The notes beneath the pieces are model-generated. The model saw only the letters and a program-made list of their open reading frames with translations, made no database searches and was not told the origin of the DNA. Below, piece by piece: positions 34,330 through 43,153 of a stretch of DNA of 64,000 nucleotides. A program made the position numbers and the translations under genes. The stretch is from Porphyrobacter sp. (GTDB lineage: Bacteria; Pseudomonadota; Alphaproteobacteria; Sphingomonadales; Sphingomonadaceae): NCBI GenBank assembly GCA_027533455.1, contig JAPZUC010000017.1, forward strand, positions 1 to 64,000. Reading direction: 5' to 3'. Position 1 is the first letter of the stretch; every line of letters begins with the position of its first letter.

Positions 34330-34392
34330 CGGTGTGGAGGTGTCCGCTTTTGGCGGGAGCGCGGGAGGTGGCGAACGACTGGATCTGGGTGG

Positions 34393-34602
34393 TTAGCGGA
34401 AAGTCTGGTTCTTCGCGTCACGATGTCCCCGGAAAGCTGTACATCCTAGCAACAGGATAAACAACAAGGCGGCGCGTAGCGGAAGGTGTCCAATTGCGAC
34501 CGGAAAATCGTTGCTAATCCAGTCGAACAGAAATTGTCCGGCCAAGACGGGAAAACCGATCTTCGCGATGAGGTGTATTAGACGGCGGCGCATGGCCATC
34601 AT
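34393..34602 (-). CDS. Possible small membrane protein in a lower-GC island
   Basis: The frame encodes 69 residues with two hydrophobic stretches (IAKIGFPVLAGQFLFDWI and LRAALLFILLLGCTAF) and basic ends. Two in-frame ATGs lie near the start; no Shine-Dalgarno sequence is visible. The surrounding 34330-34687 region is noticeably less GC-rich than its neighbours, and contains CGAAAGCT (34610-34617) paired with AGCTTTCG (34650-34657). It may be a foreign small gene or just open sequence. The rest of this 358-base gap holds nothing else I can support. Confidence 0.4.
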   Translation of the reverse strand: MMAMRRRLIHLIAKIGFPVLAGQFLFDWISNDFPVAIGHLPLRAALLFILLLGCTAFRGHRDAKNQTFR

Positions 34603-34687
34603 TTAATACGAAAGCTAACGACCTCAAAAGGGTCGCTTCCCGAACGGCAGCTTTCGTCCGCAGTCCGCCCAAAGCGGGCGCTCGCGA

Positions 34688-35554
34688 TTACCCGAACAGC
34701 CGTCCGGCGACCGCGTCGAGCTTGGCCATCAGCGTGGTATCATGTTCGTCGGGCGCGGTGATCACCGCATCGTCGAGCGCGGTGTCGATGGGGGAGGGCT
34801 CGCGGGTTTCGGGCAGGGCGCCGATGAAGTTCTTCACCATCGCCCGGGCGAGCGCGCCGTTGGCCTGCATCTGGCCGACCACCTGCGCCACATCCACGGC
34901 CTCGCCTTCACGCCAGCAGTCATAATCGGTGACCATGCCGACGAGGGTGTAAGGCAGCTCCGCCTCACGCGCGAGCTTGGCTTCGGGCATGGCGGTCATG
35001 CCGATCACGTCCGCGCCCCACTGGCGATACATCCGGCTTTCGGCGCGGGTCGAGAATTGGGGGCCTTCCATCGCGAGATAGGTCGCGCCGACCGCGACCT
35101 TGCCCTTGGCCGCGGCCACCGCCTGTGCGGCCATCTCCGACAGGCGCGGGCAGACAGGATCGGCCATCGACACATGGGTCACAAAGCCGCTGGTGAAGAA
35201 GGTGCTGGGCCGCGCGAAGGTGCGGTCGATGAACTGTTCGACTACGGCAAAGCGCCCGGGCTCAAGCTCCTCGCGCAAGGACCCCACCGCGCTGATAGCG
35301 AGGATATCGGTGCAGCCGGCGCGCTTGAGGGCATCGATATTGGCGCGCGAGTTGAGCTCGGTCGGGCTGACCGGATGCCCGCGGCCGTGGCGGGGGAGGA
35401 AGCGCACCTTCACCCCGCCAATCGTCCCGCACAGGATTTCGTCCGAAGGATCGCCCCACGGCGTCTCGATCGCGATCCACTGCGCGTCCTCGAGCCCGTC
35501 GATGGCATAGAGGCCCGATCCGCCGATGATCCCGATGCACCACTCGCTGGTCAT
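34688..35554 (-). CDS. mtnP: S-methyl-5'-thioadenosine phosphorylase
   Basis: MtnP splits methylthioadenosine to adenine and methylthioribose-1-phosphate in the methionine salvage pathway. The 288-residue product shows IGIIGGSGLYAIDGL, FLPRHGRGHPVSPTELNSRA (phosphate/His loop), AISAVGSLREELEPG, TYLAMEGPQFSTRAESRMYR and DVIGMTAMPEAKLAREAELPY. These are the MTAP/PNP type-I family marks. No other mtn genes are adjacent. It is divergent from nothing and lies 33 bases downstream of a glutathione-transferase-like gene on the same strand, so co-transcription is possible. Confidence 0.95.
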   Translation of the reverse strand: MTSEWCIGIIGGSGLYAIDGLEDAQWIAIETPWGDPSDEILCGTIGGVKVRFLPRHGRGHPVSPTELNSRANIDALKRAGCTDILAISAVGSLREELEPGRFAVVEQFIDRTFARPSTFFTSGFVTHVSMADPVCPRLSEMAAQAVAAAKGKVAVGATYLAMEGPQFSTRAESRMYRQWGADVIGMTAMPEAKLAREAELPYTLVGMVTDYDCWREGEAVDVAQVVGQMQANGALARAMVKNFIGALPETREPSPIDTALDDAVITAPDEHDTTLMAKLDAVAGRLFG

Positions 35555-35587
35555 CCGCCGCCTGCCCCTCTTTCCTACCCGAGGGCC

Positions 35588-36292
35588 TTAGGTCAGGTCG
35601 AAGGGGGTGGGCAAGGCCTTGCGGACGATCTTTTCCGCCGCGACATAGGGCTGCGCGATCAGCGGGAGTGCCTGCATCGCGGCGAAATGCGCGGCGAGGC
35701 CCGGCCACCGCTCAAGCGGCGTCTCGGCCACCAGCGAAATCTGCATCAGCACGCAGGCTACGGTGATGTCGGCAATGGAGAGCGCATCGCCTGCGAAATA
35801 GGCCCGCCCGCCCACCCGTGCTTCGAGCACGTCGAAGATCGGCGGGAGCTGGTTTGCCCAGGCATCGCGCGCCTTTTCCAGCCCCGGCTCCTCGCCCTTG
35901 GAAATAGCAAAGAAGATCGGCCGGAAGATGCCGAGTCCGCCTGCCATCGCCAGCGAGGTGTCGGCGAATTCCTCGATGAACAGCGCCTCGCCCAGCGCCA
36001 TCGGGTCTTCGGGATAGAGCGCGGGGGCGGGATGCTTCTTCTCGATATAGGCGCAGATCGCGCTGGAATCGGGGATCGTGCCGGCCACGCCCTCTTCCGC
36101 CACAGAACGGTCGCGCAGCACCGGAATACGCTTCATCGGCGAAATTTCGCGGAAGGCAGCGGGCGGATCGAATACGTTCACCGCCTCGACCTCGTAGGCC
36201 ACATCCTTTGCGATGCACACGCCCGCCACCTTGCGCACGAAGGGAGAGATCGGGCTGCCATAGATCACCAGATCGGGGCGGGCAGTGGTCAT
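35588..36292 (-). CDS. Glutathione S-transferase family protein
   Basis: The product is 234 residues. The N-terminal thioredoxin-like domain shows LVIYGSPISPFVRKVAGVC (the SPxxxK start of many bacterial GSTs), ISPMKRIPVL with the cis-Pro, and PDSSAICAYIEKKHP (glutathione-binding Glu/Asp-Ser). The all-helical C-terminal domain has FAGDALSIADITVACVLMQ. I chose ATG 36292 because the sequence before it is not conserved. Possible roles are detoxification or isomerase-type catabolic steps; not resolvable here. Confidence 0.9.
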   Translation of the reverse strand: MTTARPDLVIYGSPISPFVRKVAGVCIAKDVAYEVEAVNVFDPPAAFREISPMKRIPVLRDRSVAEEGVAGTIPDSSAICAYIEKKHPAPALYPEDPMALGEALFIEEFADTSLAMAGGLGIFRPIFFAISKGEEPGLEKARDAWANQLPPIFDVLEARVGGRAYFAGDALSIADITVACVLMQISLVAETPLERWPGLAAHFAAMQALPLIAQPYVAAEKIVRKALPTPFDLT

Positions 36293-36481
36293 GGGGCGTC
36301 CTCTCGCAATCAAACCGGGTTCCTCAAATAGGACGGTGCGGCGATAGCGCAATCGTCAGGTGATCGCGACCGCGCCACAGGCTAGAGGTCGCGCCAACGC
36401 GGGCGTTGCGTTTTCGGATGCAACGCGCCAGTTTCACGGGGAGAGAAGCGACTCCCCCACATTCGTTAGAGAGGACAGACA

Positions 36482-37909
36482 ATGGTCACCCAGTACAAGA
36501 ACCTTATCGGCGGCAAGATGGTCGGCACAGACCGCTGGCTCGACGTGGTCAACCCCGCCAACGAGCAGGTGATCGGCCAGGTGCCCCATTGCGGCAAGGC
36601 CGAGCTTGACGAGGCGGTCGCCGCTGCGCGCGCCGCATTTAAGACGTGGAAGAACACCCCGATCGAGGAACGCCGCGCCGCGATTATGGCGATTTCGGGC
36701 GCGATCAAGGAAAACGCCGAGGAACTCTACCGCCTGCTCACCAGCGAGCAGGGCAAGCCCCACGATCAGGCGCGCGGCGAAATCTACGGCGCGGCCGGCA
36801 TGAGCGCGGCGCAATCGACCCTCAGCCTCGATGACGAGATCAACGAGGATTCGGACACCCGCCTCAGCCGCACCCGCCGCGTGCCGGTGGGCGTGGTGGC
36901 TGGCATCGTGCCGTGGAACTTCCCCGTCATGATGGCGATCCAGAAGATTGCACCTGCCATGCTTTCGGGCTGCACAATCGTACTCAAGCCCTCGCCCTTC
37001 ACGCCGCTCACCACTCTGCGCATCGCCGAGCTGATCGCCGACAAGGTCCCCGCCGGTGTCGTCAACATCATCACCGGCGAGGATGACCTCGGCCCCCTGA
37101 TGACCAGCCACCCGGATATCGACAAGATCACCTTCACCGGCTCGACCGCGACCGGCAAGAAGATCATGGAAGGCGCCAGCGCCGACCTCAAGCGCATCAC
37201 GCTGGAACTGGGCGGCAACGACGCTTCGATCGTGCTGCCCGATGCCGATCCCAAGAAGGTCGCCGAACAGCTGTTCTGGTCGAGCTTCTCGAACGCGGGG
37301 CAAATCTGTGTCGCGGCCAAGCGCGTCTATATCCACGAGGATATCTATGACGAGCTGTCTGCCGCGATCGTCGAATATGCCAAGACCGTGAAGGTCGGTG
37401 ACGGCAGCCAGCAGGGCACCGGCGTCGGCCCGATCCAGAACAAGAAGCAGTACGAGCGTGTGCTGGAGCTGATCGAGGATGCCAAGGACAACGGCTACAA
37501 GTTCCTGCTGGGCGGCAATGCCGACCCCTCGGGCACCGGCTACTTCGTGCCGCTGACCATCCTCGACAACCCGCCCGAAGACGCGCGGATCGTGGCCGAG
37601 GAGCAGTTCGGCCCGGTCATGCCGCTGATGAAGTTCTCCACGGAAGAGGAAGTCATCGCGCGTGCCAACAACTCGGAATACGGCCTCGCCGGCGCGGTAT
37701 GGACCGCCAATCCGGAAAAGGGCGTGGAGATCGCCGAGCAGCTCGAAACCGGGACGGTGTGGGTCAACGAATACCTCCACCTGTCGCCCTTCGCGCCGTT
37801 TGGCGGGCACAAGCAGTCGGGCTTCGGCGCCGAATACGGCAAGGAAGGCCTGAAGGAGTTCACCTATGCACAGGTGATCACCGTGAAGAAGGACAGCGTG
37901 CTCGCGTAA
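36482..37909 (+). CDS. NAD(P)-dependent aldehyde dehydrogenase, succinate-semialdehyde dehydrogenase type
   Basis: The product is 475 residues of the ALDH superfamily. Marks are GIVPWNFPVMMAIQKIAPAM, cofactor-binding KPSPFTPL, FTGSTATGKKIMEG, catalytic Glu in TLELGGNDASIVL, catalytic Cys in SNAGQICVAAKR, and the closing SPFAPFGGHKQSGFG. The length and SPFAPFGG ending resemble ALDH members annotated as succinate-semialdehyde or gamma-aminobutyraldehyde dehydrogenases; exact aldehyde not provable. The start is ATG 36482 after AGAGAGGACA. It is 7 bases before the phosphotransferase gene, likely an operon of three genes with it and the acyl-CoA dehydrogenase. Confidence 0.92.
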   Translation: MVTQYKNLIGGKMVGTDRWLDVVNPANEQVIGQVPHCGKAELDEAVAAARAAFKTWKNTPIEERRAAIMAISGAIKENAEELYRLLTSEQGKPHDQARGEIYGAAGMSAAQSTLSLDDEINEDSDTRLSRTRRVPVGVVAGIVPWNFPVMMAIQKIAPAMLSGCTIVLKPSPFTPLTTLRIAELIADKVPAGVVNIITGEDDLGPLMTSHPDIDKITFTGSTATGKKIMEGASADLKRITLELGGNDASIVLPDADPKKVAEQLFWSSFSNAGQICVAAKRVYIHEDIYDELSAAIVEYAKTVKVGDGSQQGTGVGPIQNKKQYERVLELIEDAKDNGYKFLLGGNADPSGTGYFVPLTILDNPPEDARIVAEEQFGPVMPLMKFSTEEEVIARANNSEYGLAGAVWTANPEKGVEIAEQLETGTVWVNEYLHLSPFAPFGGHKQSGFGAEYGKEGLKEFTYAQVITVKKDSVLA

Positions 37910-37916
37910 GCCACGC

Positions 37917-39284
37917 GTGGGCATTACCGCTGACGAATTGAGCGCCGGGCTGGCGCGGGTAGCATCCCGCGTTGGCCTCGGCGCTTTGTCGTTGGCGCCG
38001 CAGCGCCTGACCGGCGGGGCGGTGATGGAGAGCTGGCGGTTTTCCGCCGGCGACCAGTCCTATGTGCTGCGCCGCGCGCCGAGCCTCGCCTTCATGGAAG
38101 GGCGGCCTTACGGCCATTCCACCGAGGCTGCGCTGATTGAAGCTGCCCGCGCCAAGGGCGTGACCGCGCCGGAAGTGGTGGCAGTGTTGGAAGAGGCCGA
38201 CGGCCTCGGTTCCGGCTTCGTGATGCGCGCCTTGCCGGGGACGGCCGATCCCAAGGTCATTCTGGCGTGCGACGATCCCGATGGGCTGCTGCGCGAGGCG
38301 GCGCGCGATCTGGCGCGTATCCATCGGCTGCGGCAGGGTGATGTGCCCGAGGGTGTGCCGGTGATGGACTACCGCGCGGCTATTGCCGACCTCAAAGCGC
38401 AATTCATGGAGGTGGGCGGGGATCGCCCGATCATCGCGCTCGGCCTCAAGTGGCTGGAGGACAATTGCCCGCCCAAGGTCGAGCCCGTGCTCAATCACGG
38501 CGATTACCGCATGGGCAATCTGCTGGTAGAGGGCTCGGCGCTGACCGGCGTGCTCGACTGGGAGATCGCCCATTTCGGCGACCGCCACGAGGACCTCGCC
38601 TTCGGCTGCATGGCGGTGTGGCGCTTCGCCCGATACGACCGCCCGGCGCTGGGGTTGGGTTCAATCGAGGGCTACATCGCCGCCTATGAGGCCGAGGCGG
38701 GGGTGACCATAGACCCGGCGCGCTTCCGCTTCTGGACAATCTACCGCACCGTGTGGTGGGCATTGGGCTGCCTCAAGATGGCGGCGCAATGGCGCTCGGG
38801 CGCGGACCGGATGCTCGAGCGCGTGGTGATCTCGCGCCGGACGAGCGAGCAGGAATTGGACCTGCTGCTGCTGCTGGAGGAGGATGCGCCGCAACAGGAC
38901 AGAGACCAAGGCCTGTTCACGACGCGCACCCCGATGCGGACTGCTGGCGAAGCGACCATTCCCGAATTGACGGTGGCAATTTCCGAGTGGCTAGCGTCCA
39001 TCAAGGACAAGCTCGATGGGCATGATCGCTTTCAACTGGCGGTTGCCCGCAACGCCTTGGGGATCATCGCAAGAGCTTCCACGTCGGACTCGGAGCTTTG
39101 CGACAATAGCCATTTTGCGGGCCTTATCCTGTCCGGCGAGATGACGCTGCAATCGCATGGCCTGCTCCATGATCTGCGCTCGTCGATCCTTGATAAGGTT
39201 CAGGACGACTCCCCCAAATACCCGACCCTCCAGATCGCGCTGGAGAAGTGGCCGACCCCGGACAAAAGAACGGAGCAAGCGTAA
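37917..39284 (+). CDS. Aminoglycoside-phosphotransferase-like kinase fused to a DUF6285-type C-terminal domain
   Basis: The product is 455 residues starting at GTG 37917. Residues 1-290 are an APH/choline-kinase fold: YVLRRAP, LNHGDYRMGNLLV (catalytic loop HxDxxxxN) and TGVLDWEIAHFGD (metal Asp). After a linker (QELDLLLLLEEDAPQQDR), residues 345-450 form a separate helical domain beginning IPELTVAISEWL and ending LQIALEKWP. This two-part layout is typical of acyl-CoA-dehydrogenase-linked phosphotransferases in proteobacteria (DUF6285 domain). Here it directly precedes and overlaps an acyl-CoA dehydrogenase gene. Confidence 0.9.
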   Translation: MGITADELSAGLARVASRVGLGALSLAPQRLTGGAVMESWRFSAGDQSYVLRRAPSLAFMEGRPYGHSTEAALIEAARAKGVTAPEVVAVLEEADGLGSGFVMRALPGTADPKVILACDDPDGLLREAARDLARIHRLRQGDVPEGVPVMDYRAAIADLKAQFMEVGGDRPIIALGLKWLEDNCPPKVEPVLNHGDYRMGNLLVEGSALTGVLDWEIAHFGDRHEDLAFGCMAVWRFARYDRPALGLGSIEGYIAAYEAEAGVTIDPARFRFWTIYRTVWWALGCLKMAAQWRSGADRMLERVVISRRTSEQELDLLLLLEEDAPQQDRDQGLFTTRTPMRTAGEATIPELTVAISEWLASIKDKLDGHDRFQLAVARNALGIIARASTSDSELCDNSHFAGLILSGEMTLQSHGLLHDLRSSILDKVQDDSPKYPTLQIALEKWPTPDKRTEQA

Positions 39285-40570
39285 TGGACTTCGCCATCCC
39301 CGCCGACCTGCAAGCCTATCTCGATGAACTCGACGCCTTCATCGCTGCCGAGATCAAGTCGCTCGAACAGCAGGACGACAACATTCGCTTCTTCGACCAC
39401 CGCCGCGAATATGCGCGCACGGACTTCGAGGGCGGCGGCTTGCCGCGCCACGAGTGGGAGGAACTGCTCAAGGAAGCCACCCGCCGCGCGGACAAGGCCG
39501 GCCATTGGCGCTTCTCCGCGCCCAAGCGCTATGGCGGCAAGGATGGCAGCAACCTCTGGATGGCGGTGATCCGCGAGCATTTTGCGCGCCAGGGCCTCGG
39601 GCTGCACAACGATCTCCAGAACGAACACTCCATCGTCGGCAACTTCCCCTTCGTCGCCATGTTCGACCAGTGGGGGACCGAGGAGCAAAAACAGGAATTC
39701 ATCCTCGGCGGGTTCGAGCGCACCCGCCGCGTGGCTTTCGGCCTCACCGAACCCGACCACGGATCGGACGCCACCCATATGGAGACCGTCGCGGTGCGTG
39801 AGACCCGTGACGGGGTCGATGGCTGGCGGATCGATGGCGAGAAGATGTGGATCACCGGCATGCATGTCGCCACCCACTGCGCGATGTTCGCGCGCACGGC
39901 GGGCAAGGCAGGCGACGCGAGCGGGATCACCTGTTTCCTCGTCCCCAACCCCACCGAGGGTCTCAAGATCGAGGAGTGGATGTGGACCTTCAACATGCCC
40001 ACCGACCACCCGCGCCTCAGCGTTACCAACGTCTGGGTGCCCGATAGCGCAATCCTCGGCGTGGAAGGCCGCGGCCTCGCTCTGGCGCAGAGCTTTGTCC
40101 ACCAGAACCGCATTCGTCAGGCGGCGAGCAGTTGCGGCGCAGCGCTCTATTGCATCGACGAGAGCGTGAAATACGCGCGGGAGCGCAAGCCCTTCGGCGA
40201 GGAGCTGGCCCGCAATCAGGCGATCCAGTTCCCGCTGGTGGAACTGGCGACGCAGGCGGAAATGCTCCGCCTGCTGATCTTCAAGACCGCGTGGGAAATG
40301 GACAATATGCCGCACGAGCAGATCGAACGGACCATCTCGGACAAGGTCTCGATGTGCAATTACTGGGCGAACCGGCTGGTCTGCGAGGCGGCCGACCGCG
40401 CGATGCAGGTCCACGGCGGCATCGGCTATTCGCGCCACAAGCCCTTCGAACACATCTACCGCCACCACCGCCGCTACCGGATCACCGAGGGCAGCGAGGA
40501 GATCCAGATGCGCAAGGTGGGGGCCTATCTGTTCGGCTATCTCGGGCCGAAGCGGGGCCAATTCGGCTAG
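39284..40570 (+). CDS. Acyl-CoA dehydrogenase
   Basis: The product is 428 residues, a flavin acyl-CoA dehydrogenase. Marks: GLTEPDHGSDATHMETVA, WITGMHVATHCAMFART, RIRQAASSCGAALYCIDES, ERKPFGEELARNQAIQF, MQVHGGIGYSRHKPFEHIYR, RYRITEGSEEIQMRK. The ATG at 39284 shares one base with the stop of the phosphotransferase gene (TAATG), indicating coupling. In other bacteria these two families co-occur and are thought to handle unusual CoA or hydroxy-acyl substrates. It overlaps the convergent symporter gene by 4 bases. Confidence 0.93.
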   Translation: MDFAIPADLQAYLDELDAFIAAEIKSLEQQDDNIRFFDHRREYARTDFEGGGLPRHEWEELLKEATRRADKAGHWRFSAPKRYGGKDGSNLWMAVIREHFARQGLGLHNDLQNEHSIVGNFPFVAMFDQWGTEEQKQEFILGGFERTRRVAFGLTEPDHGSDATHMETVAVRETRDGVDGWRIDGEKMWITGMHVATHCAMFARTAGKAGDASGITCFLVPNPTEGLKIEEWMWTFNMPTDHPRLSVTNVWVPDSAILGVEGRGLALAQSFVHQNRIRQAASSCGAALYCIDESVKYARERKPFGEELARNQAIQFPLVELATQAEMLRLLIFKTAWEMDNMPHEQIERTISDKVSMCNYWANRLVCEAADRAMQVHGGIGYSRHKPFEHIYRHHRRYRITEGSEEIQMRKVGAYLFGYLGPKRGQFG

Positions 40571-41529
40571 GAACGCCGCCGCCACCACCCGGCGAGCAGG
40601 CTCCCGATCAGCACGTGCCATACCGCCGAGATCGCGGCGGGCACCGGGGCGAGGGCGGCCTGCGTAACATCCGCGAACTGCGCGGCGAAGGCGGGGGTCT
40701 TGGCGAGGCCTGAACCCAGCCCCGAATTCTGCATCCCCACCTCGATGCTGATCGTCCGCGCTGCGATCGCGCCTAGCCCCAGCACCCGCGCCAGCGCATA
40801 GCCCAGCCCGAACCCGAGCAAATGGAGCAGGAACGTCGCCAGCAGCAGCACACCCGCGTGCTCCATGATCTGCGCCTTGGAGCCGCCGACGATCCCGCCC
40901 ACAATCAGAATGACGAGCACGATCGCCACCAACGGCAGCACCGCGCTCACCTTTTCCGCAACGCGCGGGAACAAGCGGTTCAAGAGCGTCCCCAGCACCA
41001 CCGGCACCAGCACCACGCTCACCATCTGGACGAGCAGGTTCCAGCGGTCGATCTCCACATAGGCCCCTGCCAGCCACCCCGTCAGCAGCGGGGTCAGGAT
41101 CACCGCCATCAGGGTCGAGGCCATCGTCATCGCCACTGACAGCGCCACGTGCCCGCGTGCGATGTAAGTGACGATGTTCGACGCCGTGCCACCCGGACAG
41201 CAGGCGACGAGGATCAACCCCACCGCCAGCCCCGGCTCCAGCCCCAGCAGTTTCGCCACCGCAAAGCCCGACAGCGGCATCACGGTGTATTGCAGCGCGA
41301 CCCCGGCGACAAAGGCGCGCGGCAGCTTCAGCAGGCCGCGATAATCATCGAAGGTCAGCGTCAGGCCCATTGCCAGCATAATCACGCCCAGAGCCAGCGA
41401 TAGCAGCTGCTGGCCCGCAAAGCTGATCCGCCCGTCGGTCATCCACGTGAAGGCGGGCGGATAGAACCACGCCAGCCCGACGCCCACTAGCGTCAGCGCG
41501 GCGAAATTGTTCGTGATTGTCCGCAACAT
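40567..41529 (-). CDS. Bile acid:sodium symporter family (SBF/ASBT-type) transporter
   Basis: The product is a 320-residue protein with about ten hydrophobic helices. Family marks are the LALGVIMLAMGLTLTFDDY region, the substrate/Na+ crossover segment LVACCPGGTASNIVTYIARG, VPVVLGTLLNRLFP and AARTISIEVGMQNSGLG with its Glu. These are the two sodium-binding segments of the BASS/ASBT family. Substrates range from bile acids to pantothenate and organic anions. I chose ATG 41529; a longer frame to 41571 is basic and unlikely. It converges on the acyl-CoA dehydrogenase. Confidence 0.9.
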   Translation of the reverse strand: MLRTITNNFAALTLVGVGLAWFYPPAFTWMTDGRISFAGQQLLSLALGVIMLAMGLTLTFDDYRGLLKLPRAFVAGVALQYTVMPLSGFAVAKLLGLEPGLAVGLILVACCPGGTASNIVTYIARGHVALSVAMTMASTLMAVILTPLLTGWLAGAYVEIDRWNLLVQMVSVVLVPVVLGTLLNRLFPRVAEKVSAVLPLVAIVLVILIVGGIVGGSKAQIMEHAGVLLLATFLLHLLGFGLGYALARVLGLGAIAARTISIEVGMQNSGLGSGLAKTPAFAAQFADVTQAALAPVPAAISAVWHVLIGSLLAGWWRRRS

Positions 41530-41634
41530 GATTCTTCCCCTCGCGCGCCGCCTATCCCGCCTGAGGCACACTCTGCCTCTAGCAATATCTGAATGCGTCG
41601 CTAGTCTGACCTATTGAAACAGGTAGACTTTTTG

Positions 41635-41826
41635 ATGCGCTACTGGGTCGCCGCGCTGCTCGCGGGAACCTCTGCTGTGCCCGTGATGGCGGGCGAGACC
41701 GTGCTTTACGACACGCAGCCGGCCTGGGTCGACCCGGCCACGCTTGAAGCACGACCGGCCGCCTCGCAATCGACTCTCGCCTTCCTTCGCCAGCAGGTCG
41801 ACATCTGGTCGAACAGCAACCGGTAA
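41635..41826 (+). CDS. Small exported protein
   Basis: The product is 63 residues with a signal peptide (MRYWVAALLAGTSAVPVMAG) and a short mature part containing ETVLYDTQPAWVDPA and FLRQQVDIWSNSN. Not recognised. An alternative TTG start at 41614 is also possible. It lies 12 bases before the FliS-like gene, so they may share a transcript. Confidence 0.5.
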   Translation: MRYWVAALLAGTSAVPVMAGETVLYDTQPAWVDPATLEARPAASQSTLAFLRQQVDIWSNSNR

Positions 41827-41838
41827 AGGGGAAAGGTG

Positions 41839-42204
41839 ATGCAGATGCTCGGCCGCAATCCCGCCGCCGCCTATCGCCGCGTCGCGCTTGAAGCGCGGAT
41901 CGAGGCGTCGGGCAGCGCAGACCTCACCCGCATCTGCCTCGACGAGGCTCAGGCAGCGCTAGGCCACGCCTTGATCGCGCTTGAGCGGGCCCAGACCCCC
42001 CCTCGCGAGGCGCTTTTGCGTGCGCAGACGATCATGCTGTGGCTGGCCCGCTCGGTCGCGCCGGATCACCCGCTCGGGGCAAGCCTCAAGGCGTTCTATG
42101 GCGGGTTGGCAGGGCAGATCGGGGCGCAAATCCTACAGACTGAAGCTGGCAAAGTCAGAGAAATCCAAAAGGATATCAGTGATATGTTGACGGCGGCAGG
42201 GTAA
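41839..42204 (+). CDS. FliS-like flagellar export chaperone (tentative)
   Basis: The product is 121 residues. It begins MQMLGRNPAAAYRRVALEAR, similar to the N-terminal AYxxV helix of FliS, the flagellin chaperone, and continues as an all-helical bundle (RICLDEAQAALGHALIALER, RAQTIMLWLARSVAPDHPLGASLKAFYGGLAGQI). The length also fits FliS. No other flagellar gene is present in the window, so the assignment rests on shape. An overlapping GTG start lies 3 bases upstream. It is just before the parS palindrome. Confidence 0.45.
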   Translation: MQMLGRNPAAAYRRVALEARIEASGSADLTRICLDEAQAALGHALIALERAQTPPREALLRAQTIMLWLARSVAPDHPLGASLKAFYGGLAGQIGAQILQTEAGKVREIQKDISDMLTAAG

Positions 42205-42215
42205 GCTTGCCACGA

Positions 42216-42231
42216 TGTTTCACGTGAAACA
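42216..42231. promoter_or_regulatory. parS chromosome-partition site
   Basis: TGTTTCACGTGAAACA is an exact match to the conserved 16-bp parS consensus bound by ParB. It sits inside a 20-bp perfect palindrome (42214-42233) in the 38-base gap between the FliS-like and hydrolase genes. parS sites cluster near the replication origin in most bacteria, so this suggests the region is origin-proximal. ParB spreads from such sites and recruits SMC. No parA or parB gene is in the window. Confidence 0.93.
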
Positions 42232-42242
42232 TCTGTGGAACA

Positions 42243-43121
42243 TCAGTTCCCGCCCATAAACTCGCCGATAATCCGCGCTGCATCCGCCGGGTCCTGGAAG
42301 GGATGGAAGTGGGTCATGTCGGGCCGGTAGAGGTTGGTCCCCTGCGGCAGGATATTCGCCAGCTCCGGCCAGGTCGGCGAGCTCTTGAAATCATTGAGGT
42401 CGGTGTGCAGCGCGCGCACCACCAGCACCGGGATATTCACCCGCTTGGTGGCTTGAAGGATCGCCCCGTTGCTGCGGCTGGACGCATAGACGCTGGCCTC
42501 GACTTCGGGCGCGCAGGCCAGCTCCATGCCCTCGCCGGACGCTGCGGGGACGAGGCCATAGCGGCAATAATCTTCGAAGACGCGAGGGGTGAACAGGTCA
42601 TAGGGATCGCGGGTGGCGAACCGCTCGATCATGGCATCGGCGCTCGCGAAATCGCGCTTGCGGCGGATCGCGGGGTGGGGTTTTTCGGCGGTGTAGACCG
42701 GCGTTCCGTCCCCGTAGAATTCCGGCGCCAGGATCACCGGGTCGAACAGCACGAGGCGGGCAAATCGCCCGGGGTTGTCGGCGGCGACTTGCAGCAGCGT
42801 GTGCGCCCCCATCGAATGGCCGATGCCGACTGCGCCGGAAAGACCCGTCTGCTCGAGGAAATCGGCAACATCGCTCGCGAGAATGCGCCAGTCGGTGATC
42901 GGCTCCGCGCGCGACAAGCCGTGGCCGCGCAGGTCGATCCCATAGGCGGGGTGGGCCGGAAATGCGTCGATGATCGCGCCCCACACCCTTCCGTGAAAGC
43001 CCGTCGCATGGGCGAACACCAACGGCACGCCGCCGCCTTCGGAGGCCCATTCGTGGACGGCAAGCTCGATCCCGCCGGTGGGGTAGAAACAGGTCGCGGG
43101 TTCCGGTCGTGCAGTGGTCAT
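42243..43121 (-). CDS. Alpha/beta hydrolase
   Basis: The product is 292 residues. Marks are FAHATGFHGRVW, YGIDLRGHGLS, nucleophile elbow GHSMGAHT, the acid in VVRALHTDLND and a terminal His in DMTHFHPFQD. This is the serine hydrolase fold typical of esterases or lipases. ATG 43121 was chosen since the sequence before it lacks fold features. Its 3' end lies 11 bases from the parS core. Substrate not known. Confidence 0.9.
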   Translation of the reverse strand: MTTARPEPATCFYPTGGIELAVHEWASEGGGVPLVFAHATGFHGRVWGAIIDAFPAHPAYGIDLRGHGLSRAEPITDWRILASDVADFLEQTGLSGAVGIGHSMGAHTLLQVAADNPGRFARLVLFDPVILAPEFYGDGTPVYTAEKPHPAIRRKRDFASADAMIERFATRDPYDLFTPRVFEDYCRYGLVPAASGEGMELACAPEVEASVYASSRSNGAILQATKRVNIPVLVVRALHTDLNDFKSSPTWPELANILPQGTNLYRPDMTHFHPFQDPADAARIIGEFMGGN

Positions 43122-43153
43122 GACTGCCGCCCAAGAGCATCGCGGACGGAGTG

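Noticed and set aside
34742..36331. 529-residue plus-strand frame opposite mtnP and the transferase gene
   Set aside because: Antisense shadow; both minus-strand genes carry clear motifs.
42205..42242. Replication origin at the parS site
   Set aside because: No DnaA-box cluster, AT-rich unwinding element or dnaA/parAB genes were found in the window; only proximity can be suggested.
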